Shown one piece after another: positions 31,859 to 41,027 of a stretch of DNA of 64,000 nt. The translations under genes were made by a program, and so were the position numbers. The notes under the pieces are model-generated. The model searched no databases. It was not told where the DNA came from and worked only from the letters and a program-made list of their open reading frames with translations. The stretch lies in assembly GCA_049568075.1 (NCBI GenBank), contig CP144911.1, one strand, 5' to 3'. Each line of letters opens with the position of its first letter. The stretch's first letter is position 1. The stretch comes from Gottfriedia sp049568075 (GTDB taxonomy: Bacteria; Bacillota; Bacilli; Bacillales; Bacillaceae_G).

Positions 31859-32397
31859 TTAATTATATTCCATTACGTAACAATCTCTATATTCACCTTC
31901 ATGTAATTCATGCTTCGGAAGTAATCGAATTTTTTTAAATCCACATTTTTCATAGCATTTAATCGCGCGTACATTCCATGTTTGTGGATCTACTACTACT
32001 TTTTCTGCGTTTTGATTATTAACTAGGTAATTCACCATCGATGAGACAAGTAAACTTCCAATTCCACGATTCCAAAAATCAGTTTCACCAATAAATTGAT
32101 CCATTCCGTAAATAACTTCACTTGTATTTTCATATCCATATTCAATTTTTGATTCATCGTCTAATTTATAAAATTGTATATGGCCTATCTCAATATTTTC
32201 ATAAACTACAATACACATTTTAACAGAGTGATCTTTAGTAAAAAAATACTTTTAACCTTTTCAGCGTTGAACGGATTATCTCGACCTTCATAATATTGAA
32301 GAACTTTAGGATTCGAAAGCCATTTTGCTAGAAGGGGAACATCATTTTCTTTTAATTGACGAATAGTAAGCTTATTTGATTGGAAGATCACGTACAA
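31859..32397 (-). pseudogene. Frameshifted AAC(6')-like GNAT acetyltransferase
   Basis: Two minus-strand frames make one protein. The first part (from 32,397) reads LTIRQLKENDVPLLAKWLSN and YEGRDNPF. The second part, in another frame, reads TKDHSVKMCIVVYENIEIGH, then FWNRGIGSLLVSSMVNYL (acetyl-CoA loop) and NVRAIKCYEKCGF. The shift falls in a run of seven A (32,240-32,246); one extra base would restore a full ~178-aa enzyme of the aminoglycoside 6'-acetyltransferase-like type. It may be a true pseudogene, a phase-variable tract, or a sequencing error. Confidence 0.8.
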
Positions 32398-32547
32398 ACC
32401 TCCTTACATTTTGAATTAAAGTTAAATAAATCATATCATCTTGGAGATATTTAGAGTTTAAAATCCAGAATTTTTTAAAATTAAACAGCATAATGCTAAA
32501 ATATAATACTTACGATATTACTTTCATCTGATAAAAGGAGAAAAGCG

Positions 32548-33000
32548 ATGATAAAAAGTATATATGAAACTCATTTAGAAGTGAGAAATTTAGAAGAATC
32601 CATTATGTTTTACGAAAAACTAGGTATTAAGCTTGCTCATAAAATTGAAAAAAGAAGAGTAGCTTTCTTTTTTATCGGTGAGGACAAACAAATGCTCGGT
32701 CTATGGGAAGTAGAGAAAGGAAAGGAATTTCACAAAGGTCACTTCGCTTTTGGAGTAAGTCTACATGAACTAGAGAATAGTATTGAATGGCTAAAAGAGA
32801 GAGGGATAAAACCAACTGAAAACTTTTTTGGATTAAATCCAATTGAACCTGTAGTACATACTTGGATGCCAGCAGCAAGTGTATATTTCCGAGATCCTGA
32901 TGGAAATAGTTTAGAATTTATAACGCTACTTGATGGAGAATCTATAAAAACAAATGAAGTTTTCTATTTAAGTGAATGGAAAGAAAAATATTCAAAATAA
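32548..33000 (+). CDS. VOC-superfamily (fosfomycin-resistance-like) protein
   Basis: 150 residues: one glyoxalase-fold domain with IYETHLEVRNLEESIMFYEK at the N terminus, a GHFAFGVSL segment near residue 69 (His ligand candidate), and VYFRDPDGNSLEFITLL near residue 111 (Glu ligand candidate). The metal-ligand pattern resembles thiol transferases or dioxygenases. AAAGGAGAAAAG is upstream and a terminator follows. Confidence 0.87.
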   Translation: MIKSIYETHLEVRNLEESIMFYEKLGIKLAHKIEKRRVAFFFIGEDKQMLGLWEVEKGKEFHKGHFAFGVSLHELENSIEWLKERGIKPTENFFGLNPIEPVVHTWMPAASVYFRDPDGNSLEFITLLDGESIKTNEVFYLSEWKEKYSK

Positions 33001-33098
33001 CTCTTTGATTTTTGTTTATAAATATGGAGTGAATTCATTTTATACGAACCTATCAGATTAAATCAAAAATAGTGTATATAAGTTAATATAAAAATTTA

Positions 33099-33128
33099 AA
33101 AAATCACTTAATTAGGTGGTTTTTTATT
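33099..33128 (+). terminator. Terminator of the VOC gene
   Basis: AAATCACTTA pairs with TAGGTGGTTT and a T-rich tail follows. The stem is short. Confidence 0.55.
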
Positions 33129-33259
33129 TTTGCAATAGGTATTTAAACATAATTTGTCGAATATAGTATTTTGAAAGCAAAATAATAGTTTATCAAATTT
33201 AACCGACAAAGCTTCTATTTCATTCAGAAATTTATTTTAAAATGAAAAGAGGTGAAAAT

Positions 33260-33604
33260 TTGAGAAAGATTCGAGTTAAACCAAGTAAAGGGCAGTCATT
33301 TTTTGGTTTAATGGTTGGCATTATTTTTATCGTCCTCGGTTTTACAATTGTAATACCACAAGCTGGTTTGTTCGGATTGTTATGGACCGGAATTGCGCTA
33401 ATGATTACGCTTATTAATGGATATAACGTTTTTAGTGATCGTGGTATATCAAATTTTGAAGTAAATGTTGAAGAGAATATGACAAGAGAAAAAGAGGACT
33501 TTGAAGTGAAACTTCGTAAATTAAATAAATTAAAAAATGACGGGGTGATCACAGATAGTGAATTTCAGAAACAAAAAGAAAAAATTTTTAACCGAGATAT
33601 GTAG
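33260..33604 (+). CDS. Two-helix membrane protein with SHOCT domain
   Basis: About 114 residues. Two membrane helices (around residues 15-32 and 37-55) are followed by an acidic linker and a C-terminal SHOCT motif, KLNKLKNDGVITDSEFQKQK. SHOCT domains mediate oligomerisation. The TTG at 33,260 is well spaced from AAGAGGTG; an in-frame ATG at 33,242 overlaps that site and has none of its own. It lies 42 bases upstream of the AEC transporter. Function unknown. Confidence 0.78.
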   Translation: MRKIRVKPSKGQSFFGLMVGIIFIVLGFTIVIPQAGLFGLLWTGIALMITLINGYNVFSDRGISNFEVNVEENMTREKEDFEVKLRKLNKLKNDGVITDSEFQKQKEKIFNRDM

Positions 33605-33646
33605 ATAAAATAAATATCGGTTGATCATCTGAAAGAAGGAAAAGCA

Positions 33647-34558
33647 ATGGTAATAAAATTATTACTAGAAGTTATGCTACCTCTATTTTTTTATGTTATA
33701 TTAGGCTATTTGTTTAATCGTCTTTTTAAACTTCACTTACGTACTTTAACAACCCTCTTAGTTTATTTATTTCTTCCAGTAGCCGTATTTATGAAAATCT
33801 ATGATAGTCCGTTATCAGGTAAAGTTGCAGGTGGTGTTTTATTTTACTTGGTTATTCAATTTGTTGCCATGTCTCTAATTTCAACATTAATATGTAGATG
33901 GAGAGGAATTGAAAAATCGATGCAAGGTACATTTGCTAATAGCATCGCATTAAATAATTCAGGAAATCTTGGATTGCCAGTAAATGCGTTAGTTTTTAAA
34001 AATGATCCTTTTGCATTGAGTATTGGAGTTTTAATCGTTTTGTTCCAAAATATAATGACATTTACTGTTGGGGTATATAATGCAGAGGCTTCAGTTCAAA
34101 TGAAAGAAGCAATTATGAAAATGCTAAAGCTACCAATCATATATAGTGTAGTACTTGGCTTTATACTTCAACTATCTCATGTGAAATTAAATCATGAATT
34201 GGTTACCATTTTAAATCCTATTACTGAATCATTCGCCCCATTTGCGTTAATTACGCTTGGAGCTCAATTAGCTGAATCGGGGAAAGAAATTAGCTGGAAC
34301 AATTTAGCGATTAGTAACTTTTTAAGGTTAATTGGTGGTCCGATTATTGCATTTGCCCTTATAAAAATTTTCGGTTTTGAAGGTGTGGTTGCAAAAGCCC
34401 TTTTTATAGGTAGTGCCTTTCCAAGTTCAAGAAATAGTGCATTACTATCATTCAAAGGTCCGCATGCAAATTTTGCAGCACAAACTGTCATTACCTCAAC
34501 TATATTAAGCAGTCTAACTTTACCAATGGTAATACAACTTGCTAGTACTTTCTTTTAA
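33647..34558 (+). CDS. AEC-family transporter
   Basis: 303 residues with about ten membrane helices. Family features: NSIALNNSGNLGLPVNALVF (about residues 98-117) and a second-half homologue ending SAFPSSRNSALLSF near residue 265. AEC (auxin efflux carrier) proteins in bacteria move dicarboxylates such as malate, or other organic anions. GAAGGAAAAG precedes the ATG. The substrate is not predictable. Confidence 0.87.
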   Translation: MVIKLLLEVMLPLFFYVILGYLFNRLFKLHLRTLTTLLVYLFLPVAVFMKIYDSPLSGKVAGGVLFYLVIQFVAMSLISTLICRWRGIEKSMQGTFANSIALNNSGNLGLPVNALVFKNDPFALSIGVLIVLFQNIMTFTVGVYNAEASVQMKEAIMKMLKLPIIYSVVLGFILQLSHVKLNHELVTILNPITESFAPFALITLGAQLAESGKEISWNNLAISNFLRLIGGPIIAFALIKIFGFEGVVAKALFIGSAFPSSRNSALLSFKGPHANFAAQTVITSTILSSLTLPMVIQLASTFF

Positions 34559-34695
34559 TATGTTTAAAAATTCATTCCTATTTTTAAAAGTACACCTCGG
34601 TAAAAATGCATTTCATCTGTTGCTAAAAATAAATAGTTTAATTTAGAACAATATTTAAACTGCAGCAATAAATTAATTTAGGGGTGATTAAGAGA

Positions 34696-35241
34696 ATGAA
34701 AAGACTTTTATTTATTGGACTTATAATTTTAAACATATTCTGTTTAGCAAGCTGTCAGTCAAGTGACTACGGTAATGGAAAAAAAGATGGTCAGTCATCA
34801 CAAGTTGATAAGGGTAATACACCAGTTAAAGACAAAAATACTGATAACGGTAATACACCAGATAAGGGAACCAATAATCCGCCAAAAAAGGATGAAACTA
34901 AGCCACCAGTTAAAGTATTTACACCAGTTGAAAACGATGCATTTAAAGTCACTTCAGTTGTAAATGACTCAACAGGTAAAAATGTGTTAATTGTTGAAGG
35001 GAAAGCTAGTGTTTTTGAAGCAACATTTCTTTATCGCATAGAAGATGGTCATAATGTATTAGCGGAAGGTCATACAATGGCTGATATGGGTGCTCCAGAA
35101 TGGGGGAACTTTAAATTAGTCATTAATTATGATCAGCCAACTAGTCCAAATGGGGTACTTACTTTATATGTAGCAAGTGCAAAAGACGGTCAACCAGAAC
35201 ATATACTAAATATTCCGATTCAGTTTCCTAATTATAAATAA
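34696..35241 (+). CDS. Gmad2-domain lipoprotein
   Basis: About 181 residues. A lipoprotein signal with lipobox LASC (near residue 18) is followed by a low-complexity Lys/Asp/Asn/Pro linker (about residues 25-75, DNGNTPDKG-like repeats) and an Ig-like Gmad2 domain (about residues 80-181; FKVTSVVNDSTGKN, EATFLYRIEDGHN, WGNFKLVINYDQP). Gmad2 occurs in GerM-type sporulation and germination proteins. ATG 34,696 starts the signal peptide; GTG at 34,684 lies within the AGGGGTG ribosome site. Confidence 0.85.
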   Translation: MKRLLFIGLIILNIFCLASCQSSDYGNGKKDGQSSQVDKGNTPVKDKNTDNGNTPDKGTNNPPKKDETKPPVKVFTPVENDAFKVTSVVNDSTGKNVLIVEGKASVFEATFLYRIEDGHNVLAEGHTMADMGAPEWGNFKLVINYDQPTSPNGVLTLYVASAKDGQPEHILNIPIQFPNYK

Positions 35242-35662
35242 TATAGATTAGGAAAATTGATTTTAATGGGAATTGATTTGATTCTACTTACTCCATTGAC
35301 AAATAATTTATTTAGTATGAAAATGACTTTAGCAAATGCTAAAGCCATTTTTTTTGAAATCTTAAGAAATTAACTTTAAAAATTACATACATAAATTAAA
35401 AAAGTTTATACCCGATCTTTTGGGAAGTTTAAAATATATTCTTAAATAAATTTTAATCGTTTTTAAGTGGAATTATTAGAAAATGCACACAATAGGTAGT
35501 AATATCAAGGTTATTAAGTTAAAGAATTAAAAATTTCTAATAAAACTCTAATTGAATTTTAAAATATTCGTAAAGCCATTTTCATCTTAAACAGATATCC
35601 TTATACAATACAAATAATAATTTTATAGATGTTATTATAAAAAAAAATGAGGGATAAAATAT
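35242..35662. other. AT-rich intergenic region before the two-component system
   Basis: About 420 bases. It holds a terminator-like stem at 35,323-35,355 and otherwise AT-rich DNA that includes the regulator's promoter. I see no conserved RNA structure or ORF. Confidence 0.5.
35323..35355 (+). terminator. Terminator of the Gmad2 lipoprotein gene
   Basis: ATGACTTTAGCA pairs with TGCTAAAGCCAT (one mismatch), followed by TTTTTTTT. Confidence 0.8.
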
Positions 35663-36331
35663 ATGAAAAAAATATTAATTATAGAAGATGAGAAAGAATT
35701 AGCAAATTTTATACGATTAGAATTAGAGTATGAAGGTAATGAAGTTCATATTTCAAATGATGGTAGAGATGGTTTAAACCTAGCGATTGACCAAGAATTT
35801 GACTTAATTTTGCTTGATTTAATGCTTCCTAATTTAAGTGGTATTGAAGTTTGTAGACGAATTAGAGCACATAAAGACACACCAATTATTATGATTACAG
35901 CAAGAGATAGTGTTTTTGATCGAATTTCTGGTTTAGATAGTGGTGCAGATGATTATATTTCAAAACCATTTGTTATTGAAGAACTTTTAGCTCATATGCG
36001 AGCAATCTTTAGACGGATCGATCGTTCAACAAATTTACACTGCTTAAAGTTTAAAGATTTGTCATTAGATTCTGCAGCTCGAGTTGTTAAGAAGGATGAA
36101 GCGATCATTGATTTAACTAAAAAAGAATTCGATTTATTGTATTTATTAATGAGCAATGTAAATCGTGTATTAACTAGAGAAATTTTATTAGAAACTGTAT
36201 GGGGCTATGGCTCTACTATTGAAACAAATGTAGTGGATGTTTATATTAGCTACTTAAGAACAAAACTAGATGATAAAAATAATACCTATATTCACACTGT
36301 AAGAGGTACTGGGTATGTAATGAGGATGTAG
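35663..36331 (+). CDS. OmpR-family response regulator
   Basis: 222 residues: a receiver domain (about residues 1-118) with the acidic pair IIEDEKE, phospho-acceptor Asp in LILLDLMLPNLSG (about residue 52), Thr in IMITARDS and Lys in DDYISKPF; then a winged-helix DNA-binding domain with DLTKKEFDLLYLLM and YISYLRTKL, ending VRGTGYVMRM. Upstream of its kinase by two bases, so coupled. Most like ArlR/CssR-type regulators. The regulated genes are not evident. Confidence 0.95.
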   Translation: MKKILIIEDEKELANFIRLELEYEGNEVHISNDGRDGLNLAIDQEFDLILLDLMLPNLSGIEVCRRIRAHKDTPIIMITARDSVFDRISGLDSGADDYISKPFVIEELLAHMRAIFRRIDRSTNLHCLKFKDLSLDSAARVVKKDEAIIDLTKKEFDLLYLLMSNVNRVLTREILLETVWGYGSTIETNVVDVYISYLRTKLDDKNNTYIHTVRGTGYVMRM

Positions 36332-36345
36332 AGGTGAATCTGACC

Positions 36346-37734
36346 TTGTTAAATAAGCTTTCGATTAGATGGAAAATAACAATTACAATCGCTGTGCTTA
36401 TGTTTTTCATATTTACATTATGTAATCTTATTCAATCTGCTTTAATTCAAATGTCTGTAATGAATCAGCAGCAACATCGCATTGAAAAAAGATTAAATGA
36501 TACGTCAGCTTATTTAGATGAAGAATATAAAACGAAACGACCTAATGTGGCATCTTTTGCAGAAAACAAACAATATTTTGAAAAAATTATTCAAAATAAT
36601 GAGATGATCCGACTAATAGATATAGATGGAAAAGAAATATTTACAGTTTCAAGAACAATGCCTAAAATTCCTATTATTAAAAAAGAATTCGGTGAAATTC
36701 AAAAACATAGAAAAAACAATCAAGAAATATTAATCAATAGTAAGGTGTTACATTATAAGAATTTTGACGGTGTATTAGAAGTTGCGATGAATGTAGACAT
36801 CTTTTCGAAATTAATTAAAGAATCTTTCATGATTCTCGTTCTAGGAACAACCATTTCGTTAATTTTAAGTATACTCAGTGGTTATTTCTTATCTAAAAAA
36901 ATATTAAATCCTATTAAAAATCTAAATCAAACAATGATTAAAATAAAAAATAATCAATTAAAAGAGCGAGTTTTTGTAGGAGAAACAAAAGATGAGCTAT
37001 CTGAACTCGGTCTGCTTTTTAACAAAATGATGGATGAGTTAGAGGCTTCAATTACAAGACAAAAGCGATTTGTTGAAGATGCTTCTCATGAATTAAGAAC
37101 ACCTTTAGCAATCATTCACGGTCACTTATCATTAGTTAATCGCTGGGGGAAAAAGGACGAAACTGTTTTAGAAAACTCATTAAATACATGTATTAATGAA
37201 ACAAACAGAATGATTATTTTAACGAATGAGCTTCTACAGTTAACGAAGCTAGAGAAAAATAACGAAAAGATTGAACAGTATGCTCCAACAAATATTAATG
37301 AAGTATTAAATGAGATCATAAACAATTATCAGCTATTACATGAAGATTTAGAAATTCACTTCCACACTCCTAATCAAATTGTCGATAATGCAAATATTGC
37401 AAGAGAACATTTAATGCAAATATTAATTATTTTGTTTGATAATGCAGTTAAATACAGTAAAGAACACACCATTATCGATATAACAACAACTCAAGTTGCA
37501 AACAAGATCGAAATCAAAGTGGAAGACAACGGAATCGGTATTAAAGAAGAAGATATCAATCATATATTTGACCGATTTTATCGAGCTGATAAAGCGAGAA
37601 GTCGAGCTAACGGTGGTAATGGTTTAGGCTTATCAATAGCAAAAGACCTAATTGAAAACTATGGTGGCAATCTACAAATTACAAGTAAAAATGGAGAAGG
37701 CACAACTGCTTTCATCACATTAAACACAATTTAG
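36346..37734 (+). CDS. Sensor histidine kinase with HAMP domain
   Basis: About 462 residues. Two membrane helices (about residues 12-33 and 160-182) enclose a ~125-residue extracellular sensor domain. HAMP follows (SKKILNPIKNLNQTM), then the phospho-His motif FVEDASHELRTPLAI (about residue 250) and the ATPase boxes DNAVKY, VEDNGIGI and GGNGLGLSIAKD. TTG 36,346 is spaced 8 bases from AGAGGTG; GTG 36,334 overlaps that site. It partners with the preceding regulator in an ArlRS/CssRS-like system. Confidence 0.93.
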   Translation: MLNKLSIRWKITITIAVLMFFIFTLCNLIQSALIQMSVMNQQQHRIEKRLNDTSAYLDEEYKTKRPNVASFAENKQYFEKIIQNNEMIRLIDIDGKEIFTVSRTMPKIPIIKKEFGEIQKHRKNNQEILINSKVLHYKNFDGVLEVAMNVDIFSKLIKESFMILVLGTTISLILSILSGYFLSKKILNPIKNLNQTMIKIKNNQLKERVFVGETKDELSELGLLFNKMMDELEASITRQKRFVEDASHELRTPLAIIHGHLSLVNRWGKKDETVLENSLNTCINETNRMIILTNELLQLTKLEKNNEKIEQYAPTNINEVLNEIINNYQLLHEDLEIHFHTPNQIVDNANIAREHLMQILIILFDNAVKYSKEHTIIDITTTQVANKIEIKVEDNGIGIKEEDINHIFDRFYRADKARSRANGGNGLGLSIAKDLIENYGGNLQITSKNGEGTTAFITLNTI

Positions 37735-37771
37735 TTAAGATTGTGTATCTAAATTCTCCAAAAGAAGTAAA

Positions 37772-37808
37772 ATCACAAGATCTGTTACAGGATCTTGTGA
37801 TTTTTTTC
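37772..37808 (+). terminator. Terminator of the two-component operon
   Basis: ATCACAAGATC pairs perfectly with GATCTTGTGAT, followed by TTTTTTT. Confidence 0.9.
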
Positions 37809-37935
37809 GTATTCACAAAGCATTCCCTATCCTCATCATCTCGGTGTAAATCTCATCAATTTAATAGTTTAGTACGGTATTATATGTTAAAGTTGAATAA
37901 AAAGAATATTCTTTTAATTCGAAGGGAGAACAAAG

Positions 37936-38397
37936 ATGAGCTTTGTTAGTATTGCTATAAATAATGCAATTATGATTGAAAGTCTACGTAGTGCTGGTGT
38001 AGAAAACATTCAGTTAATAAATGCTGTGAAAGAAGAAAATTTCGAGTTTTTAAATCAATATGGTAATGGTTTTCCTAACTGGGAAACATTAATTAATCTG
38101 TACAAAAACAATGAAGAGAATTTTAATAAAATCGTTAATAATGGCTATCAGATCAAATTTTTAACAAAAGGCTCATTAATGACTTTCTTAAGATATAAAT
38201 TTGGCATTGAAGTTGAAAAAGATTATGAAGATATGGGAACTGCTATTCAAGGAATTTATTTATCTGAAGAAGCAATTAATTTAATTAAACATACTCTTGC
38301 AGCAAATTGGAATTTAAGTACATATGTTGATGAAAAAGATGGGCTGAAAAAAGTACGTATTGAATTAGTAAAAGGTAGTGAAGTTGTAACAAAGTAA
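37936..38397 (+). CDS. Uncharacterised 153-aa protein
   Basis: A soluble protein I do not recognise. It is predominantly alpha-helical (NAIMIESLRSAG, EENFNKIVNNGYQ), with an aromatic-rich centre and a short beta C terminus (GLKKVRIELVKGSE). There is no signal, membrane segment or Cys. GAAGGGAGAAC precedes the ATG. Conserved-looking composition and a good ribosome site support a real gene. Confidence 0.65.
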   Translation: MSFVSIAINNAIMIESLRSAGVENIQLINAVKEENFEFLNQYGNGFPNWETLINLYKNNEENFNKIVNNGYQIKFLTKGSLMTFLRYKFGIEVEKDYEDMGTAIQGIYLSEEAINLIKHTLAANWNLSTYVDEKDGLKKVRIELVKGSEVVTK

Positions 38398-38514
38398 TAA
38401 GGATTAATTAGATGAGGGACAATTTATAGAACTTGTTCCTTTTTTATAACTATAAAAGGGAAATCAACTAGTGGTTACAAAATTCAAAACCAAAAACGAA
38501 TAAGGAGTATAGAA

Positions 38515-39156
38515 ATGGGAGTAAAAAAACTATTTTGGGAAGATCCATATCTTACAAAAGCCACTGCAATTGTTACGGAAGTAGATGGCAGGAATGTTAC
38601 TTTAAACGAAACCATTATTTATGCTTTTTCGGGTGGGCAACAATCAGACTCGGGGAGAATTGGTAATTATGAGGTGATTGAAGCTAAGAAGGACGGATTT
38701 GATATTATCTATACTTTACCAGAAAATCATGACCTTCAAAAAGGACAAGAAGTAGTGATTGAAATCGATTGGGAAAAACGATATCGAATTATGAAGCTAC
38801 ATTTTGCTGCAGAAATCACCTTGGAGCTAATGTATCAAAATTATAATAATCCTGAAAAAATTGGTGCAAATATTAGTAGTGACAAAGCTAGAATTGATTT
38901 CTATTGGGATGGAAAAATCTCTGAAACATTCCCACTTTTAGAGACAAAAGCAAAGGAACTGATTGATGCAGATTTGGAAATAACTAGTGAGTTCGATGAT
39001 CTCAATAATCAAAGAAGATACTGGGAAATCAAAGGCTTTGGTAAAGTTCCGTGCGGTGGGACACATATTAAACGAACTGGAGAAATTAAAGGAATAAAGT
39101 TAAAACGAAACAATATAGGTGGAGGGAAAGAACGATTAGAGATTTATTTAATTTGA
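38515..39156 (+). CDS. Alanyl-tRNA editing protein (AlaX-like) with altered zinc motif
   Basis: 213 residues. It carries an AlaRS-like N-terminal barrel (NETIIYAFSGGQQSDSGRIG near residue 30) and the editing domain. The C-terminal zinc motif VPCGGTHIKRTGEI is intact (about residue 180). The other zinc motif, normally HxxxH, reads LHFAAEITLEL, with Glu in place of the second His. Trans-editing of Ser/Gly-tRNA(Ala) is the expected role; the altered ligand could change or abolish activity. AAGGAG lies upstream. Confidence 0.85.
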   Translation: MGVKKLFWEDPYLTKATAIVTEVDGRNVTLNETIIYAFSGGQQSDSGRIGNYEVIEAKKDGFDIIYTLPENHDLQKGQEVVIEIDWEKRYRIMKLHFAAEITLELMYQNYNNPEKIGANISSDKARIDFYWDGKISETFPLLETKAKELIDADLEITSEFDDLNNQRRYWEIKGFGKVPCGGTHIKRTGEIKGIKLKRNNIGGGKERLEIYLI

Positions 39157-39181
39157 TTACAAAAGAACCTAAAGGATAAGG

Positions 39182-39222
39182 AAAAATGGCTACCTTTCAA
39201 AAAACTGGTAGCCATTCCTATT
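39182..39222. terminator. Bidirectional terminator between AlaX and the aldo/keto reductase
   Basis: ATGGCTACC/GGTAGCCAT stem with a 12-nt loop and T-rich or A-rich flanks on both sides. Confidence 0.65.
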
Positions 39223-39258
39223 TCATTATTATAAATTTCTTACTCTTAAACCTGCCCC

Positions 39259-40083
39259 TTAAAAATCAAAATTATCAGGGTCTGGACCCACACGTTTATT
39301 TGCATCAAGAGTAGCAATTTGTTGCATATCATTTGAAGAAAGCTCGAAGTTGAATACTTCAAAGTTTTCTTGAATTCGTGAAGGTGTGATTGATTTAGGA
39401 ATAACGATTACATTACGTTGCAAGTGCCAACGGATAATGACTTGGGCAGTTGTTTTACCATATTGATCCGCAATCTCTTTTATAACAGGATTTGTTAAAG
39501 CTTCGCCACCTTGCATTAATGGGCTCCATGCTTCTAATGCAATTCCGTTTTTATGACAATATTCACGTAATTCATTTTGTTGAAACATTGGGTGCAATTC
39601 GACTTGATCGACCATTGGTTTAATATTGCGATGAGCTGCAATATCCTCCAAGTGATGGACATGAAAATTTGAAACACCAATTGCTGGCACAAGCTTTTCA
39701 TCGTAAAGTCTTTCTAATGCTTTATATGTATCTAAATATTTCTCTTTTACTGGCCAGTGAATTAAATAAAGATCAACATAGTCCAAGCCTAATTTTTTAA
39801 GACTCTCTTCATGAGCTTTTAAAGTAGTATCATACCCTTGATCAGCATTCCAAACTTTTGTTGTAATAAAAAGTTCATCACGGGAAACACCAGATTGGCG
39901 AATTGCTTCACCTACTTGCTCTTCGTTTTGATAGACAGCTGCAGTATCAATATGACGATAACCTACTTCGATAGCTGTTCGGACTGCATCTACACCATCT
40001 TCTGGTGACACACGCCACACACCTAAACCTAATTGAGGCATTTTAACTCCATTATGTAATGCAATAGAATGTTCAAACTTCAT
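39259..40083 (-). CDS. Aldo/keto reductase
   Basis: 274 residues, NADPH-dependent reductase of aldehydes and ketones. Catalytic residues are visible: Asp and Tyr in IDTAAVYQNEEQVG (about residues 45-55), Lys in FITTKVWN (about residue 76), His in LYLIHWPVK (about residue 109). The NADP site appears as VIPKSITPSRIQEN near residue 230. It resembles Bacillus YtbE/YvgN (2,5-diketogluconate reductase-like, methylglyoxal-active). AAGGAGGG precedes the ATG on the minus strand. Confidence 0.93.
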   Translation of the reverse strand: MKFEHSIALHNGVKMPQLGLGVWRVSPEDGVDAVRTAIEVGYRHIDTAAVYQNEEQVGEAIRQSGVSRDELFITTKVWNADQGYDTTLKAHEESLKKLGLDYVDLYLIHWPVKEKYLDTYKALERLYDEKLVPAIGVSNFHVHHLEDIAAHRNIKPMVDQVELHPMFQQNELREYCHKNGIALEAWSPLMQGGEALTNPVIKEIADQYGKTTAQVIIRWHLQRNVIVIPKSITPSRIQENFEVFNFELSSNDMQQIATLDANKRVGPDPDNFDF

Positions 40084-40306
40084 TTTAATTCCCTCCTTAT
40101 TAAAGATTAAGTCTAGTGTACAATATAAACTTTAAAAATAAAAAAAATTGATAGAAATTAATGGGAATTTAAAAATAAAACATTTCGTTTGTTTTTTTTT
40201 GTATGACAGTGTATTTAGCATACTAAAAAATAAAAATAAAACGGTATAAATGAAAACATAATTTTAGATTAATACTATAATTGAGTGCAAAATGGTTGTA
40301 TATTTT

Positions 40307-40353
40307 GAGCTTTTCCTTCAATATAGGTATAGGAAAAATGCTCTTTATTTTTG
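40307..40353 (+). promoter_or_regulatory. Terminator-like leader hairpin before the beta-carbonic anhydrase
   Basis: GAGCTTTTCC pairs with GGAAAAATGCTC around a ~20-nt loop and is followed directly by TTTATTTTTG, then the GGAGGGG ribosome site. An intrinsic terminator this close to the start codon may act as an attenuator, or may simply end upstream transcription. Confidence 0.45.
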
Positions 40354-40368
40354 TTTGGAGGGGAATAT

Positions 40369-40932
40369 ATGTTAGATCAAATTTTAGATTTTAATAAGAA
40401 GTTTGTTGAGAATAAGGAATATGAGCAATACATAGCTTCAAAGTTTCCGAATAAAGAGGTTGTAGTTGTTACTTGTATGGATACACGTCTAGTTGAGCTT
40501 TTACCAAAGGCTCTTGATATTAGAAACGGTGACGTGAAAATGATTAAAACAGCTGGTGCAGTTATTGCCCATCCGTTTGGTTCAGTTATGAGAAGTATTC
40601 TAGTTTCAATTTATGAACTAGGAGCTAAAGAAGTGTTAGTAATCGGTCACCATGAGTGTGGAATGGGTAATATAAATCCTACACGTATGAAAGAAAAAAT
40701 GATTGAAAAAGGTATTAAAGAAGAAAACCTAGAAATTTTAGGTTTTTCAGGTCTAGATTTAGACAAATGGTTAACTGGCTTTACAAATGTATACGACAGT
40801 GTTAACCACAGTGTTTCAATTATTAAAAACCACCCTCTTGTTCCAAAAGAAGTTGAAATACATGGTTTAGTAATTGACCCTCATACAGGAAAATTAGAAG
40901 TAGTTCATCGAGATGAAAAAACTGCTGAATAA
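40369..40932 (+). CDS. Beta-type carbonic anhydrase (YtiB-like)
   Basis: About 187 residues. Zn2+ ligands: Cys in VVTCMDTRLVE (about residue 36, with the Asp-Arg dyad) and His/Cys in VIGHHECGMGN (about residues 92-96). This is the short type of bacterial beta-CA like Bacillus YtiB. It interconverts CO2 and bicarbonate in the cytoplasm. ATG 40,369 follows GGAGGGG; the in-frame TTG at 40,351 has no site. It is convergent with the alpha-type carbonic anhydrase across the repeat array. Confidence 0.92.
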   Translation: MLDQILDFNKKFVENKEYEQYIASKFPNKEVVVVTCMDTRLVELLPKALDIRNGDVKMIKTAGAVIAHPFGSVMRSILVSIYELGAKEVLVIGHHECGMGNINPTRMKEKMIEKGIKEENLEILGFSGLDLDKWLTGFTNVYDSVNHSVSIIKNHPLVPKEVEIHGLVIDPHTGKLEVVHRDEKTAE

Positions 40933-40942
40933 TGTTTTAAAC

Positions 40943-40979
40943 AAAAAAAGTTATCCTTTAGGTAGGATAACTTTTTTTG
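40943..40979 (+). terminator. Terminator of the beta-carbonic anhydrase gene
   Basis: AAAGTTATCC/GGATAACTTT stem, TTTAGGTA loop, and a run of T. Confidence 0.88.
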
Positions 40980-41027
40980 TGGTGTTGAAAAAGAAGATGG
41001 TAGCTAAATAAGAATTATCTGTTGATT

